Shown here in pieces: positions 11,933 through 23,928 of a DNA stretch of 64,000 bases. The notes under the pieces were generated by a model. The model was not told the DNA's origin. It saw only the letters and a program-made list of their open reading frames with translations, and made no database searches. The DNA lies in NCBI GenBank assembly GCA_033439685.1, contig JAUEDM010000002.1, forward strand, positions 248,001 to 312,000, read 5' to 3'. The stretch comes from Apodospora peruviana. Taxonomy: Eukaryota; Ascomycota; Sordariomycetes; Sordariales; Lasiosphaeriaceae. Each line of letters opens with the position of its first letter. Positions within the stretch are counted from its first letter, which is position 1. A program made the translations under genes and the position numbers.

Positions 11933-12267
11933 GTAGCGGTATCTGGTATTTCCTATAAACCTTGATAGTTCATATTCGTTCATAAAGAGAGCTTTCCGTC
12001 ACCTACGACTTACATTATACAGATGAACTACTCTATAGTAAATAATCCACCTCTAGTACTTACGAAGGCCCTGGCAGTGACCAAACATAAGCTTGGGGAA
12101 TATAGAAAAAAGCCATTACAAGTTGGTTTTAACCCATAAATTTTTTGCTTATCAAAAGTCCACAAAAGAAGTGCTTTGCGGGTACTATAGGTTGATTATA
12201 GTACCATGGAATGGTATACCTACCCGCTGCTTAGGGCTCTTACTAAGATACGCATCACCCACTCCCA
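11933..12267. other. Convergent intergenic spacer
   Basis: This 335-bp AT-rich spacer lies between the 3' end of the caspase-like gene and the 3' end of the HET gene on the other strand. No gene is seen. Confidence 0.5.
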
Positions 12268-14545
12268 TTAGACCAGTATGATACCCTTCATCTCATGCGT
12301 CCCTGCATCCCAAGCATCGGCATGCATCTGTCCCACACCCACCCTCCGCGCAAACGCTCCTTTCCACTCGACCAGCAAGACATTAACAGCCCAGCATCGC
12401 TTGTATTTATAGCTTTTCGCATCAAAGATACGTTCGTAATATGCTTCAGCCGAGTGGAGCTCGGACGATAATTCGTCATGGTGAGCGTCCACGTCGGCCT
12501 GGGTAACCTGGTCTTGGTCGCCGCGTGAAAGAGCGACAAGATCATATGCAGCACCGGCAGCGTCGTCGTCGTCGTCCGTCGGTTGTTTCCACCATGATAT
12601 GGCCATCATCGTCCCGCAGTGGTGTCCTGCCGAGTCGTACATCCACAGATCGTCATTGCGTCGTCGGTGTGATATCTCTTCATTCGGCGGGCAAGAGATC
12701 GTGTAACTGCTCGCGCGTTGACAAGCAGCTTCGAAGAATAGTGGACCAGCTGGTGGTGACATCTCCAATGTTCTGGCTAGACCTAGTCTGACCGACTGAG
12801 TTGAATTGCTATTATTACCTTGTGTGTTGTCGTCATCGTCGTCGTCGTGGTTAGGACTCGTCTGCCGAGCAATCTTGCGGAAGGATCCCTTCTCCTTAAT
12901 AAAGTAGTCGCCGTCCACCTCGGACTTGATCCTCACCATCTTCCCAGCAAAGGAGTTATGTTTCCAGCCATCCCAGTAGATTGAACCGTCCCACGCTGTC
13001 CAGCACCAGGTCGGCGACCTACATACATGCTGTTCTTCATTCGATATTACAGAGTCAGGGTCGATATCTTCCCTCCGCCGTGGCTGCCGGAGCTGGCAGT
13101 CGACAAGTTGCGGTTCCCAGAGGAGAACGTAATCGAACGCGTGCTCAGGCAGGGCGCTGCCGCTCGCAAACGTCCAGCCGTACCGTTCCGCGAATGGTTG
13201 ACAGAATTCCTGCGAATGCGTTCAGCGAGTCGGACGGGTATGTCATCACCCGACGCGAGTACTGCATTGCGAGTGTCCAGTAGGGCTGGAGCCAGAACTG
13301 CCACCTGCTATTATCGGGGGTTCGGACATAATCGTCACGATCCAGGGGACTCGCGGCGCCTTGGGCGATTTTTCCACCGTCGGACGTCAGCGTCTCGAAA
13401 CCGCCTTCTGCGCGGTAGATGGTCGCGCACTGCCAGTAGACCTGGTGGTCCGAGAAGTACAGTCTTCTCTTCGAAAGAATCTCCTCCTGCAGGGTCCAGG
13501 CCCTGCGATTCCACTTCGAGGACTGCCTACATCTTTGTAAGTTCAGAAGTTCCGCCACCGGCGATAGTGCGCCTAACTGCACGGGTGTCCTGCGCCAGGA
13601 CGGTATCCGTGAGGCGTTCGCGTTGACACCGGGCAGCAGGGAGCTGGATCCGCCGTGACCAGCAAGTCCGATGATGGTCAGAAGTGCTTGTCCGTATATT
13701 TGGCCCATGCGCGGGATGTATTCCGCTTTGGAATCGGGGTCGTCCTGTACAATGCACAGCGCGTCGACCCAGAGGTAGGTCTTTCCGATGCCCAGCACAA
13801 AATCGATGGCGTCGCTGATGATGGTGGGCAGTTTGTTTCGAACCTGGGATAATGCGTCGTCTTGCTGCAGCTCGTCGAAGTTGCTACCCACAGCCTGAAA
13901 TTGTGAACCGTCGCCGGCGTGGCCCCAAACGTAGCTCAGAGCCAGATAGCGACTGTCCCACCTGGACCGCACGAGGCGCATGCGCTTCACGTCGACGAGA
14001 ACAAGAGACCCTGACTCCCGATCCAGGGTAGACGGCGGCGGGTTGCAATTTGGTCCGTGGTTTTCCGCGCAGTCTTGCATCCAGCTCTTGACGAGCGAGT
14101 AGTCCAGTCGTTCGTCCAGGAGCCGAGCCGGCATCCGTCTTTTACTGGCAGTGCCCACGCTATCAATAGTCTCACTGAGATTGAGACATTGAATCCGACC
14201 AACGTAGGTAGCGAGACCACTATGAAGTTTCGGCATGGTCTCGGTCTTGTTGGAAAACCACACCTCCAGCACCGGCAGCTTCGAGTTGATGAGTCTCCCG
14301 AGATGGCATATCTGCGTCGTGGGAAACTCGCCGACTTTCCATGTCCTGCCGGCATTGGCTGCATAAACGCCCAGAGCCTGTATGACAAGCTTGCAGAGCG
14401 GGCAACCGGCCTCGCTCTTCGTGAGGACGTCCTGGTAAAGCCCGAGCTCCACGGTGCCCGGGTTCTTTTCTTGAAAGTATTTCGCAATGTCAATCGTTTG
14501 ACACCGAGCACAGAGCTTTTGGTCTGGTGGACCAGGATTCTCCAT
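12268..14545 (-). pseudogene. HET-domain protein, frameshifted
   Basis: From the ATG at 14545 the chain begins with a Cys-rich stretch (CARC...CPLC). It enters a heterokaryon-incompatibility (HET) domain with the expected landmarks YLALSYVWG, YLWVDALCIVQDD and RAWTLQEEILSKR. The frame runs 466 codons and stops at 13145. The conserved continuation (ERYGWTF...PEHAFDYVLLW...WCWTAWDG) is in another frame from about 13190 and stays open to the stop at 12268. No GT/AG pair can reconcile the two, so a one-base insertion (or two-base deletion) lies near 13188-13203. The full chain would be about 755 aa. HET proteins trigger fungal incompatibility cell death. As read, the protein keeps the core HET domain but loses the C-terminal 300 residues. 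Confidence 0.8.
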
Positions 14546-15167
14546 TATGGATGGCGTGTATGTTGGTACAATGCCTCTGCATCGGAAGGGAGCGGGGAGT
14601 TGTTGTCGAGATAAAGCTGTGGGCGCTACTGCTGCCTGGCGGCTGCCTGGTATTTAAAGCGGCAAAGGATCAACTCTTGGACAGTAGCACAGTTGGTTAT
14701 AACAGCATATAGACTAAGGTAGTTGGCTGGACCCAGTTATTTTGGTCAACCCAACTGGTCACCTCGCCAACCTCTTTTCAGCTATACGAATATGACGCAT
14801 ATCAACCCCTTTTCATGTTCTCAACGATGAGATATAGCTACCAACCCTTTCTCGTGCTATATCGAAACCCAACAGGGTCATAAATCTCTTTCATGTCATC
14901 ATCAACATGGGCATGTCATAGTATCTTCTTATCAACAGGTGAAAATCGGTGGCGTACCATCTCCCCCTAACGCCCAGCAAAACCATATTCGAAGAATCAA
15001 AAACTCCAACTCGTTGCTTATCACACTGAGGCTTGGAAAGTTCACATCGACCTGACATCATCAGCCTCCAAAACAACAAATCACCAGCCCAAAGCATCCA
15101 ATTTCAACACGAACATCCAGACGACTGCTTAACCTCGAATGAAAACAGAGACCCCCCCCCCCCGCGT
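14546..15167. other. Intergenic, HET promoter and P450 terminator
   Basis: Both neighbours are on the minus strand. A TTTAAATA box (complement of 14650-14657) lies about 105 bp upstream of the HET start and may be its TATA element. A run of 13 C lies just before the P450 stop. No gene is seen. Confidence 0.5.
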
Positions 15168-16834
15168 TTACTTCTGACGCTCCGTCATCCTGACCCAGAA
15201 ATTCGACAGCTGGAACACAGAATAGTGCCGTTTCGTCCAGGGATTCGTCGGATTAACAAGCTGGATATCAAAATCCCTTACAATCTGTTCACAACTGTCA
15301 GTTCCCGCCGTTTACCCGCTCAACAAACCCAGTCCGGAGACAACGACTTACCTCAAAAATCATCTTATTCAACTCCATCAACGCGACTAGCTTGCCAGAA
15401 CACATATACCGCCCATACCCGAAAATGAACTCGGAATGCCTCTCCATTTCCGTTCTTTTCTTCTCATCCACCTCCAAAAACCTCTCCGGCCGATAGAGAT
15501 ACGCGTCGTCACCGAAAGTCCCCTTGTGCCGCATCACACTTAGCAAATTGACACCAATCTTGGTCCCGCCGGGCACAAACTTGCCCATGAGCGTGTCGCC
15601 CTCGGGTGGAACCACTTTCGTCACAAAGATCTGGTTGGGTGGGTGGATTCGCATGCTCTCGTAGACTACCGCTTGCAGATACGGTAGAGCCTTTGCTTCG
15701 GCGGAGGTAATTGGTGAGGAGGCTTTTCCTGATGCAATTGCGTCGTCGACTTCGGCTTGCAGCCGTTGATACACGGAGGGGGTTGTCATGAGATAGAGGA
15801 GGCCGCCGCGGAGGACGCCTGCCGTTGTGTCGCTGCCGGCGATGATGAGGGTTGGTACCTCTGCTTCGCATTCTTTTTGGGTGAGGCCGTGGCGGATGAA
15901 TGATTGCTTTTCACCCCAGTGGTCAGTAACTCCTTCATCCGTAAACAGGTAGGTAAAGGTTGACATACGAGCATATCCGGCTGCTTCTCGGGGTTATCCT
16001 GGAAGCGTTGGCCAACCACTTTCTTCGTGATTCTACATAAGGGATGGTTAGCTGACACGTCCGGGGTAAAGAGTGACCAACTCACCCCATGATGGCCCCA
16101 AACCCAACAGGATCCGTCTCCTTGGGACCCATCAGCTTCAGCATAAACTTGTTCATGAAGATCTTTCTCGCCCAAGGGACATCGCAACAAAGCATCATGA
16201 GCGGCTCGCCGGCCCGAAACGACGCCATGAACGAATTGAAATCATCGTTTGCCTCCAAGAACCCCCACTCTTTGGAAAAGGCAATTTTCGTAATAGTATC
16301 CAGAGTGAAATACTGCGCTGTCCGCCCAAGATCCATCGCTTTTGTCGTCGTGACCGTAGACAGATACTTGCTCCTAACCAGATTCTTGAAGCTGGCGATC
16401 TGGCTATCGATTGCTGGCTCAAGACCGGGCACGTCTTTGCCGCTGTACGCTGGCGTCACTTTGGCCTTCAGGTCGGCGTGCACGGTCTCGTCGGTGGTGC
16501 TGAGCATGTTGTGGTCGTAGGGACCGATCTTGAAGGAGTGGTACCATGGGTCTTTTCTGTACGGCGAGCGAGCTGCGTTCATGCGTCTGATGATTTCGGG
16601 CTCGTTGGTCATTAGAAAGTCTGGGCCGATCCGCACCAGTGGTTCGTTGTGTTTTTCTTGCAGGTCGAAGTAGGTCTTCCAAGCAGTACCTGAGGTTGTG
16701 GTTTTTGCTAGCCAGAGGTAGGAGAAGGACGCCAAAAAGGGGCCTTTGAAGTGGCGGAGACGATACCATGCGATGATCGAAGAGAGGATGTAGTAGGCGA
16801 CCAGAGCGGTCAGGGCGAGGATGAGGTACGCCAT
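15168..16834 (-). CDS. Cytochrome P450 monooxygenase
   Basis: Four exons (16834-16086, 16032-15969, 15906-15352 and 15284-15168) give 1485 nt (494 aa) with consistent phases. The N-terminus is a membrane anchor (LILALTALVAYYIL). The I-helix carries the oxygen-binding AGSDTTAG. The K-helix ExxR is YESMRIHPP. PERF lies in YRPERFLE. The haem loop is FGYGRYMCSGK with the Cys ligand. The sequence resembles the pisatin-demethylase-like group of fungal P450s; the substrate is unknown. An in-frame ATG at 16909 would add 25 residues with no anchor character, so 16834 is chosen. The last 38 residues need a small terminal exon. No other intact biosynthetic gene adjoins it; the nearest oxidase is the FMO 8 kb away. 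Confidence 0.9.
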
Positions 16835-16956
16835 TGCAACTCCTGATGGCAAAGAATGAACTGTGTATTGGTTGGTTCTCTGAGACAACAGGTGGTGATG
16901 GATACCCAAGGTAGTAAATGTCGATTGAGGGTGCTACGTCCCGTCCATCCAGTCCC

Positions 16957-16963
16957 TTTTATA
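16957..16963 (-). promoter_or_regulatory. TATA box of the P450 gene
   Basis: The minus strand reads TATAAAA about 125 bp upstream of the ATG at 16834, a normal position for a fungal TATA element. Confidence 0.5.
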
Positions 16964-18573
16964 CTGGGAGGAACCTATCTAGCAGGATCTATTTGATAGA
17001 TAAGGGAAGGAGACCATGTTTCTTCAACGAGTCGGCCAATTACAACACCGATATGGACCGTCTAGGACACAAAGGTTGTAGTCCCAGACCGCCCATACCC
17101 CCACGCGTGCAGGAATAGCAGATCTGACCACAGCACAAGTACTGGACTTCTAGATTTCTGGATTTCCTGTCCCCACCACACCACCCAGACACAAGCCTGG
17201 AGGACATCCTCTTATTCGCTGGCTGGAGAAGACATGCAGACTTCATTGACACCTGCATTACAGCGCGTATATATTGGGGATGCCGGCAGAGAACCCCGCT
17301 CGAAACCTCGCCGTGCATGCTCCGGAGTGAATCCCGCGCTGCATTCGGCAACATGTGTTAGAGGCGGACGTGTGTTGCAACGATGTGAACCCTGCATATC
17401 TTATCTCAACATGTTGCTATCGAGAGCTAGTCATTACGTTGCCATTACGTTGACACGTCTGATTGCTCTTGCCAGCGCGTTGCAGCATTGGCAAATAATT
17501 TCACCGTCGCTGGCAAGGTAAGCAGCATCACAGACTGAGATGATGGTTGATGGCCCATAGAGCCCCCGGGGAACTGAGAAATGGTCATCCAAAAGGGGGT
17601 GTTATTCAACTGAACCATCATAAATGGTCTGAGTCCGGGACAGGAATGCGAGCCCATTGCAACCATATTTGATGACCTGAAGCTCGCGAGTAGTTTCCAC
17701 CCCAGCAAAATAGGAATGATGTGAAGGAGAATTTCAGTTCAGTACTTGTACGTGTAAATCCGACGCACCTGATAATCCCGGGCTTAGACATGGAGAGTTT
17801 GTGAGATCGGGTCTATGCCTTCAACATTGTAAGCTCGGAGTCGTTCTTGAGACGCAAGCGGAGTGACGATTGCATTGACGCTGTCCGCCAATCGAATTAC
17901 ACGCATGTGTAAATCCGGTGCAACCGAATAACGCCGGCTTAGAAATTAGGGGCGACGTACGTGGGCCGATTTCTTGATGAATCTCCAACTCCCGAGCAGG
18001 TTCCGAGTCTTTGGACAAGCAAGAGAGAATATTGGGAAAGGATTGGACAACTAGACCATGATTGATGCGCATAAGTCCGGGAGAAAAGTTAAGGCCGGTA
18101 TGGAAATAGGGGCCAACCAGCTCTGAAACGCCAAACAGACGGCATGCAAGTGGATTTCTACGGTGAGAATCATATGTCAAGCACATGTTATAGCAGGCAG
18201 TCAAACAGGTTTCATGTTTACAGAGAACGTTCCTTCACTTTTGAGGCCCGTAACTTGTAAGGACAACAACCCTGGTTGTCAAAGTTCCGAATAAAAACAC
18301 AAGAAGAACCCAGCCCCAACCAAAGCATCATTAATCCCGCAGAGAAATCTCCTGGATAGAAATTACTCCGTCCATCCCCGTGACTCGTCTCCAGCCTCCA
18401 TCGCCGCCGCATCATCGAACAGCACCTATTATCCAGCAAGCTGTACTGGGAAGGCGACAAGTACTACTGGGCGCAAGCCAAAAGTAGCAACACAAATGCA
18501 GAGAAATGACTGGCTCATTCGTTAGCGGAGAATACTAGAAAGAAGGAAGTGGAGGATTTACAAAGCCAGACAC
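16964..18573. other. Intergenic region with a duplicated short motif
   Basis: About 1.6 kb without a convincing gene. Two related 43-bp stretches, at about 17751-17793 and 17905-17947, share GTGTAAATCCG, a middle with GCA(C/A)C, and a GGCTTAGA end. They are 154 bp apart in the same orientation. Open frames here are short and unsupported. Confidence 0.45.
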
Positions 18574-18722
18574 TTATGATTCTGGCGGATCTGGGTTCCC
18601 ATTCATGTCTGGATAACAACTATTGCACCTTTGATGGAGGCAAACTTGGCAGGCGGTCATGGCGGGCGAGTTTACGAGCGACCCTCTCATCTCCGTATAG
18701 CATTTGCAGCAGTTCCAATTAG
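18574..18722 (-). CDS. Candidate small Cys-rich zinc-binding protein (C-terminal exon)
   Basis: A minus-strand block after an acceptor (TGCCCCAG, exon from 18722) encodes about 48 residues ending at a TAA (18574-18576). It reads NWNCCKC, then CQVCLHQRCNSC, then an acidic/Pro tail. CCxC plus CxxCxxxxCxxC is the pattern of small fungal zinc-ribbon-like proteins. The preceding frame has a stop just before the acceptor, so a first exon must lie upstream (higher coordinates). A candidate start with a repeated PSFPLSP phrase lies at about 18805 but is not proven. Confidence 0.35.
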
Positions 18723-18830
18723 CTGGGGCATTCTTGCATTACCGAATACCCGGCAGTGGTGATAAGGGAAAGGACGGCGAGAACAGCATGGGTGACAAGG
18801 GAAAGGAGGGCAAGAGCATCGCAAGCCGGC

Positions 18831-20003
18831 TCATAGTCCAGATCCTATGATATCGTCAATGGCTTTTGGAACAGGGTCTGGAAGTTTGGTCTTGTCCTCC
18901 CAAGCCGTTGTGCCGGAGGACGGCCCCAAGATGTAGCTGAGAGTGACATAATCCTCTTCTTCTCCAGGGAGGTGAACAAGTTTCCTCGTCGCGCACTCGA
19001 TAACCGTGAGGTTCCGGACCCCATTCTTGCCGCGCTGGTGGCAGAGTTTCTCTTGTCGTTTATAACATAAAGAGAGCCATTCCGATACGACGGAGTAGTC
19101 GATACTGTCTCGCTTAATCCTGCGCCCGACGATGGTGCCTTGGCGGACCGGCGAGGCGACCGGCAATACGCAGCCGCGGCGCTCTTGCTTTTCCCCCGCA
19201 AAGACCGGACACGGCGCGTTGATGAAACCGCCGTCTCGGTCCTTGACGCCGAAAAAATCGAATGCGGACAAGAGGGCCATGTTGGGTTTGCTCGAGTTGC
19301 CGTTCGACTGCTCAATCGCCAGACGATTGCGCAGGAATGAACACATCCGACATGTTATTGATAAGGGCTCTTTGGAGAGATAACCGAGATCGAATCGCGA
19401 CACCGAAAGGTTGTGGAAATATTCCATGTCGTTCAGGGTTACCTCGTGACCAAAGAGGCAACTGAAACGAAGGCCATGGCACTTTGTCACAAATGCTCGT
19501 GTCGTCCCGCGGTTGAGTCTTGATTTCCGTTCCTAGAGAAATACCCTCGGCCCCAAGGGCAAGCCATGTGTATGCCACCTTTGCTCCATGGCTGTCCCGG
19601 GCCAGTGCGAATGCCTTCTCCTTGTCCGGCTCATTCCTGGACGGCCACCATCGCTTGTACGTTGATGACACGCCGCCGGGGATAGGTTTGCCGGCGTCGT
19701 CAAGCCTTTGCTTCTTTTTCTTCCCTCTGACCTTCTTTTTCGCGGGCCGTTTGTCATCTTCGGAAGGCAGCGCTGGCCTTAGTGGGCGAAGTCAGACTGG
19801 TTTGTGCTCCGTCCTTTGTTCTGAATGGCATGGTTGGTACCTGTGCGGGTATATAGCAAATGAGAAATATTGAGATACGGACTTGATGAGGACATGATGA
19901 TGTCGGCAGTGGTGTCCAGGCAGAAGTGGCTGCAATCGTTGTTACAGGTTTTGGGGGCCATGAGGGCTGTTGGTGGTTTCCTGAACGAGCAGGCGTACTC
20001 CAT
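18831..20003 (-). pseudogene. Truncated HET-domain gene
   Basis: Three exons (20003-19879, 19777-19579 and 19532-18831) fit in phase to 1026 nt (341 aa). The second intron is only 46 nt. The middle is basic and Lys-rich (RPAKKKVRGKKKKQR). The last exon begins the region seen upstream of HET domains (CHGLRF...CRMCSFL...) and reaches VTLSYILGP, a variant of the YxxLSYxWG motif. It stops 25 codons later, after PKAIDDIIG. The rest of a HET domain (the WIDxxCI and WxLQE blocks) is absent downstream. The gene therefore seems to have lost its 3' half, or the stop is new. Splicing is inferred by eye; the first exon is the least certain part. Confidence 0.55.
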
Positions 20004-21701
20004 GAAACGGCACTTGACGCGAATGCATGCCTCCTTGGTTACGAGCTCCAACTTCAGCACTCAGTCGACAGCCGGCACAACTATCCTACCTCAACCCGAG
20101 GTCATGCACGGAGAGTCTGGGTAGGTAGTCAACCATCGGTCATGCGGGAGCCTTGTTCTGAACGACTCACGAAGGTAGACTGTTGTATCCATTGGGCTGG
20201 GGTCTTTTTGTTAAGAGGGAGAGTTGGGCAGTAGTCTTTTGCGTGCCGGAAAGTGGTGTTGACTAACAGTGGGCCCCTCTGCTGATCCAGAGATGACATC
20301 GCGAAAAAGGCTTGCCTTACTGACATCCAGATCGTTTCCCAATAGTCAAGTGGCCAACAGGTGGTGGCCCATCTTCAAAGAAAGCTGTCCAATGAACACT
20401 CGTATTGACGGGATCTGCGTGCCTGTCGACCGCAATAGAAGAGGTTGAATCTTCGATGAGATTGGGCGCATTTGGGCATCAAAGACCAATCACGGTCATC
20501 CAACGACCTCTCCAACAGATCTCCATAATGAAGATTTGTCCGTCTGCTTCAGGGGACTCTTTGCGTTCAATCGACAATTTCGCTTGGGGATGGATGTGAC
20601 CTCTGAACTGTGAGTTGCGTGATCATGTCAGCTGGGCTTCAGGGGGGCCGAAATGGGAAGCGCATTTGGCGCCATCGTAAACCCAACGGGTATCGTGCCT
20701 GAGAGTTTTGCTCACCTGCGCAAAGCTTGGTTTGCAATGCCCAAGGGATTCACGGGGAAGTCAATCGAGCGCTCGTTTGGAGTGAAGCAAAATGGCGGTC
20801 AACAGAATCGTGGATCGTGGACCCTGGAAAGCCGAAGGTGCCCAAAGGGCAACAGGCACCACGTTTTGACTCGTCCTCACATGGTTCCCGCCAGTGACGC
20901 GAATGGAAGGAACAAGAGCTGATTGCTCAATAATGTCCGTCTCGACCCTTGCGACGTGGCCGCTCTGAGCCACTCACTGTCGCTGAAACATTTGGGCTCC
21001 GTCCAGGGCGAGTGCCGTGACTTCCTCAGGCGCACCTAAAATCGGCACACAATGGGAAGCCGCGAGCGCCACGTGGAAAGAGTCGTTCACATGTCCTCCC
21101 TCCATTTACTTCCCCAAAACTTGCCGGGCTTTGGCACCCGCGCTCTGCCGCCCGTACCTGCCATTGAAGCCCTACTATGGCGATTGGGGGTAAGAGTGAA
21201 CCCGTGGCGGGGCTGCACCCGATTGGGAATGCGCGATGGCCTCATTGGTCTGGGACCCAAGTCACCATCGAATCGCTCCTGTCGAGTGTCGAGAGAGTCT
21301 GGGTCCATCAGCCATTCGTCTTTTTCGGAGATTTCTGACACATCACCAACTTGCAGTCAGGCACACGCAACTCATGCAAACGAAACGCAACCAGGGACAG
21401 CTGTTCGAGTGGCAAGACATTGAGACTTGGTCAAACTTGCATCGTCGAGTCGTTTTCATCGGGTTTGCAGTGGAGCTGCTTGCCCTATGCCAGGTCTGGC
21501 GTCGACGCTTCAAGTTCGACAGCAGCTGAGCCCATTGGAGCCCAAAACCCAACCTCGTCGAATCGCCAGCGCCGCCTCCACCTGGTCCGGCGAATCAATA
21601 CAATCACCTCCTTTTACCCCGAAGTGTGAAAAGAAGAATAAATTCTCGTCGTCCGGCCACTCCTCACTGGCAGCTAAAGAGATGGGGCATCACACAACGC
21701 C
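20004..21701. other. Intergenic region, no gene seen
   Basis: About 1.7 kb between the start of the truncated HET gene and the plus-strand BTB-like gene. Open frames up to 123 codons overlap on both strands with no splice or family support. It presumably holds both promoters. Confidence 0.5.
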
Positions 21702-23904
21702 ATGAGTCTTCCCTGCTACTACAACGTCTACATCACGGTCGAAGCAGCAACCCTCATCGGACTTACCTTTGTCGCTGCAACTTCCATTGTTTACAAGTCC
21801 ATGATGGCCAGAAAAAAGAAGAGCGGCAACGCCGCCAAATCCCCCCCGCCACAGCCGCCTCCGGCACCTGTCAAGGCTGCCATCGAGCCCACAAAGGTCG
21901 TCGATCTTGCAGGACCCGTTCAGAGTGAAGCAAGTGTCACCACAGTGGCCACAGTCCCAATGATCGAAGAGGCCGACAGTCGACCAGAGACTTCGTAAGT
22001 TTCTCCCAGTGCGCTGATAGCTTGCTCAGTACTAACATTCAAATACTAGACCCTACGCAAGCCCGCCATGCACCGTCCCCTTCGCGAGCCCCATGACGGT
22101 TCCGCGGGACATACTCATCAAGAGTCCCAAACTTCACGCTGCCTTCGAGGATAACCTCCCTGAGCTCCCCGAGATTCCCGAGGACATCGGTCATGTCCTC
22201 GTACACTACCTCCACACAGGTGCCTACGGGGCTCTCAAGCCCAGGGAGCCATTCATACCTTCCAAGCAGATTGTCGAGCTCAGAACAAGCATCAGAGCGT
22301 ACGCTGCTGCACGAGCCTATGATCTCCCCGATCTGATGCGGCTCGCGCAATTGCAGATTGAGAAGTTCGGCGAGGGTCTACCCCTGCCAAGTCTGCTTGA
22401 GATCACCAGAGATGCGTTCCCAACGCTGTCAGAGCACGATGATTGGTTTCTCGACTACCTCAAATCGCGTATCCGACCACACTTGGAGGACCCCAAGTCC
22501 ATCCTGGGATCCGACCTCCTGGATCGCATCAGCGGCATCTTGTCGCCACACAAGGTCCTCCTAAGGACGGTGCTTGAGATGTTCTGCGAGCGCATCATGC
22601 CTCGCGCGGCCTTGACCAACGACATGGCCACTCTGGACTCTACGAAGCCAAACTCACCACCCCCTCCAAGCTCGCCCATGTCGATGTTGCAAATGAGATC
22701 AAGGGCCATCATGAGGGAGGAAACCTTGCCGGCCCGAAAGCAGACTCCTTGGCCCTCGCCGGACCCAGAGCTTGCATCTATTGCCTCGTCTGAGCAGAAA
22801 GCCGAGCCCACTGTTGGGCATCTCGAGTTGCACGCGCCTGAGACCGACCATGCTCACACAACTGAGTTCAAGATCGAGGCTGAGCCCGTCCTCAACGAGG
22901 AGGACGAGACCCCGTGGAGGACGGCAGTGATGCCTGTTGGGCACGTGAGGCAAGACTCCGGTAAACTGTTTAATGTGGAGCCCGAGTTTGGCGTAGGACC
23001 CGTCTACAAAGAGCTTGACCCTATCCCCGAGCCGTCAACTCCCGAGGCGGAGCGACCCGGCAAGAGAGTTCTGAGAGAAGTCGATTCTGGCTTCTGGGAG
23101 TTCTCGCCCGCGGAGCTAGAGCGTGTCAAGGATCGCGCACCCTCGGTTGTGGAGATCCTGCCTGAACCGGCTCGGGACCTTGAGCCTGTGCAGGAGATGG
23201 AAACGCCAGAGCACAAGCAACGCGACGACTTGGTCGACACACGCGACTTTGCTGCTCCCGAGGCTAACGAATGGGAGAATGTCAAGCCCACTGATGTGGA
23301 GCTCGAAGCACCCGAGTCACTGGAACCGGTCCCTGTCCCGCCACCTACCCCTTTCACAGAGACTGATCTTCAGCTTTCGGACAAGTCGCCTGAAACCGTC
23401 CTCGAGACCACCCCAGAGCAAACAGAGACGGTTGGACCGGAGGTAATGTCAGACACTTCGAAGGTAGAGCGGGGTCCCGGCGAGCCAGAACCAGAGTCCA
23501 TGCTAACCATTCAACAGAGCCAGGCCACGCGAACCGAGCCCGATCACGAAGAGGAGGTACAGCCCCAGCCCAAGACCGAGACACCGGCGAAGCCCGAGCT
23601 ACTTTCCCACGATGCTGAGCCCGTTGAGTCCTCTGAGCCCAAGACGGCTGAGCCCCGTGTCGAGCCGGAGCCGGAGCCCGCTCGGGAGCCCGAGATTCAG
23701 GCTACCGAGCCTCTCTCCGCCGCTGAGCCCGCCGCCGACACCGCCACTAAACCCGCGGTTTCTAGTGCCGAGCCTGCGCCGCAGCAAGAAGGCACAAAAG
23801 CTAGCCCGGAGTCGCCCGCAGACTGCGGAAACCCAGCGCGGCAGAGAAGCTGGAAGAGGAAGCTCAGTCTGAGGTACCCGGTCCTCTTTGGCCGTGGCAT
23901 GTGA
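21702..23904 (+). CDS. BTB-like protein with N-terminal membrane segment
   Basis: Two exons (21702-21994 and 22050-23904) flank a 55-nt intron with a TACTAAC branch site. They sum to 2148 nt (715 aa). Residues about 10-32 form one hydrophobic segment followed by basic residues (MMARKKK). This is followed by a Pro-rich linker. Residues about 120-290 look like a fungal BTB/POZ-type region (LHAAFEDNLPELP, VLVHYLHTG, ARAYDLPDLMRLAQ). From about 300 to the end the chain is a long acidic, Pro/Glu/Thr-rich low-complexity tail (repeated EPE-type phrases) ending in a basic RKLSLRYP-like stretch. The BTB part suggests protein-protein contacts; the membrane segment and tail give no defined role. Confidence 0.75.
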
Positions 23905-23928
23905 CTCACACGCCCACCGCTCTCAACC

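Noticed and set aside
14057..14614. 185-codon plus-strand frame opposite the HET gene
   Set aside because: Shadow of the HET domain, which is clear on the minus strand.
18759..18842. Collagen-like GDKGKDGE/GDKGKEGK reading on the plus strand
   Set aside because: Only two units of a short direct repeat; the same DNA is upstream of the minus-strand Cys exon and overlaps the HET end.
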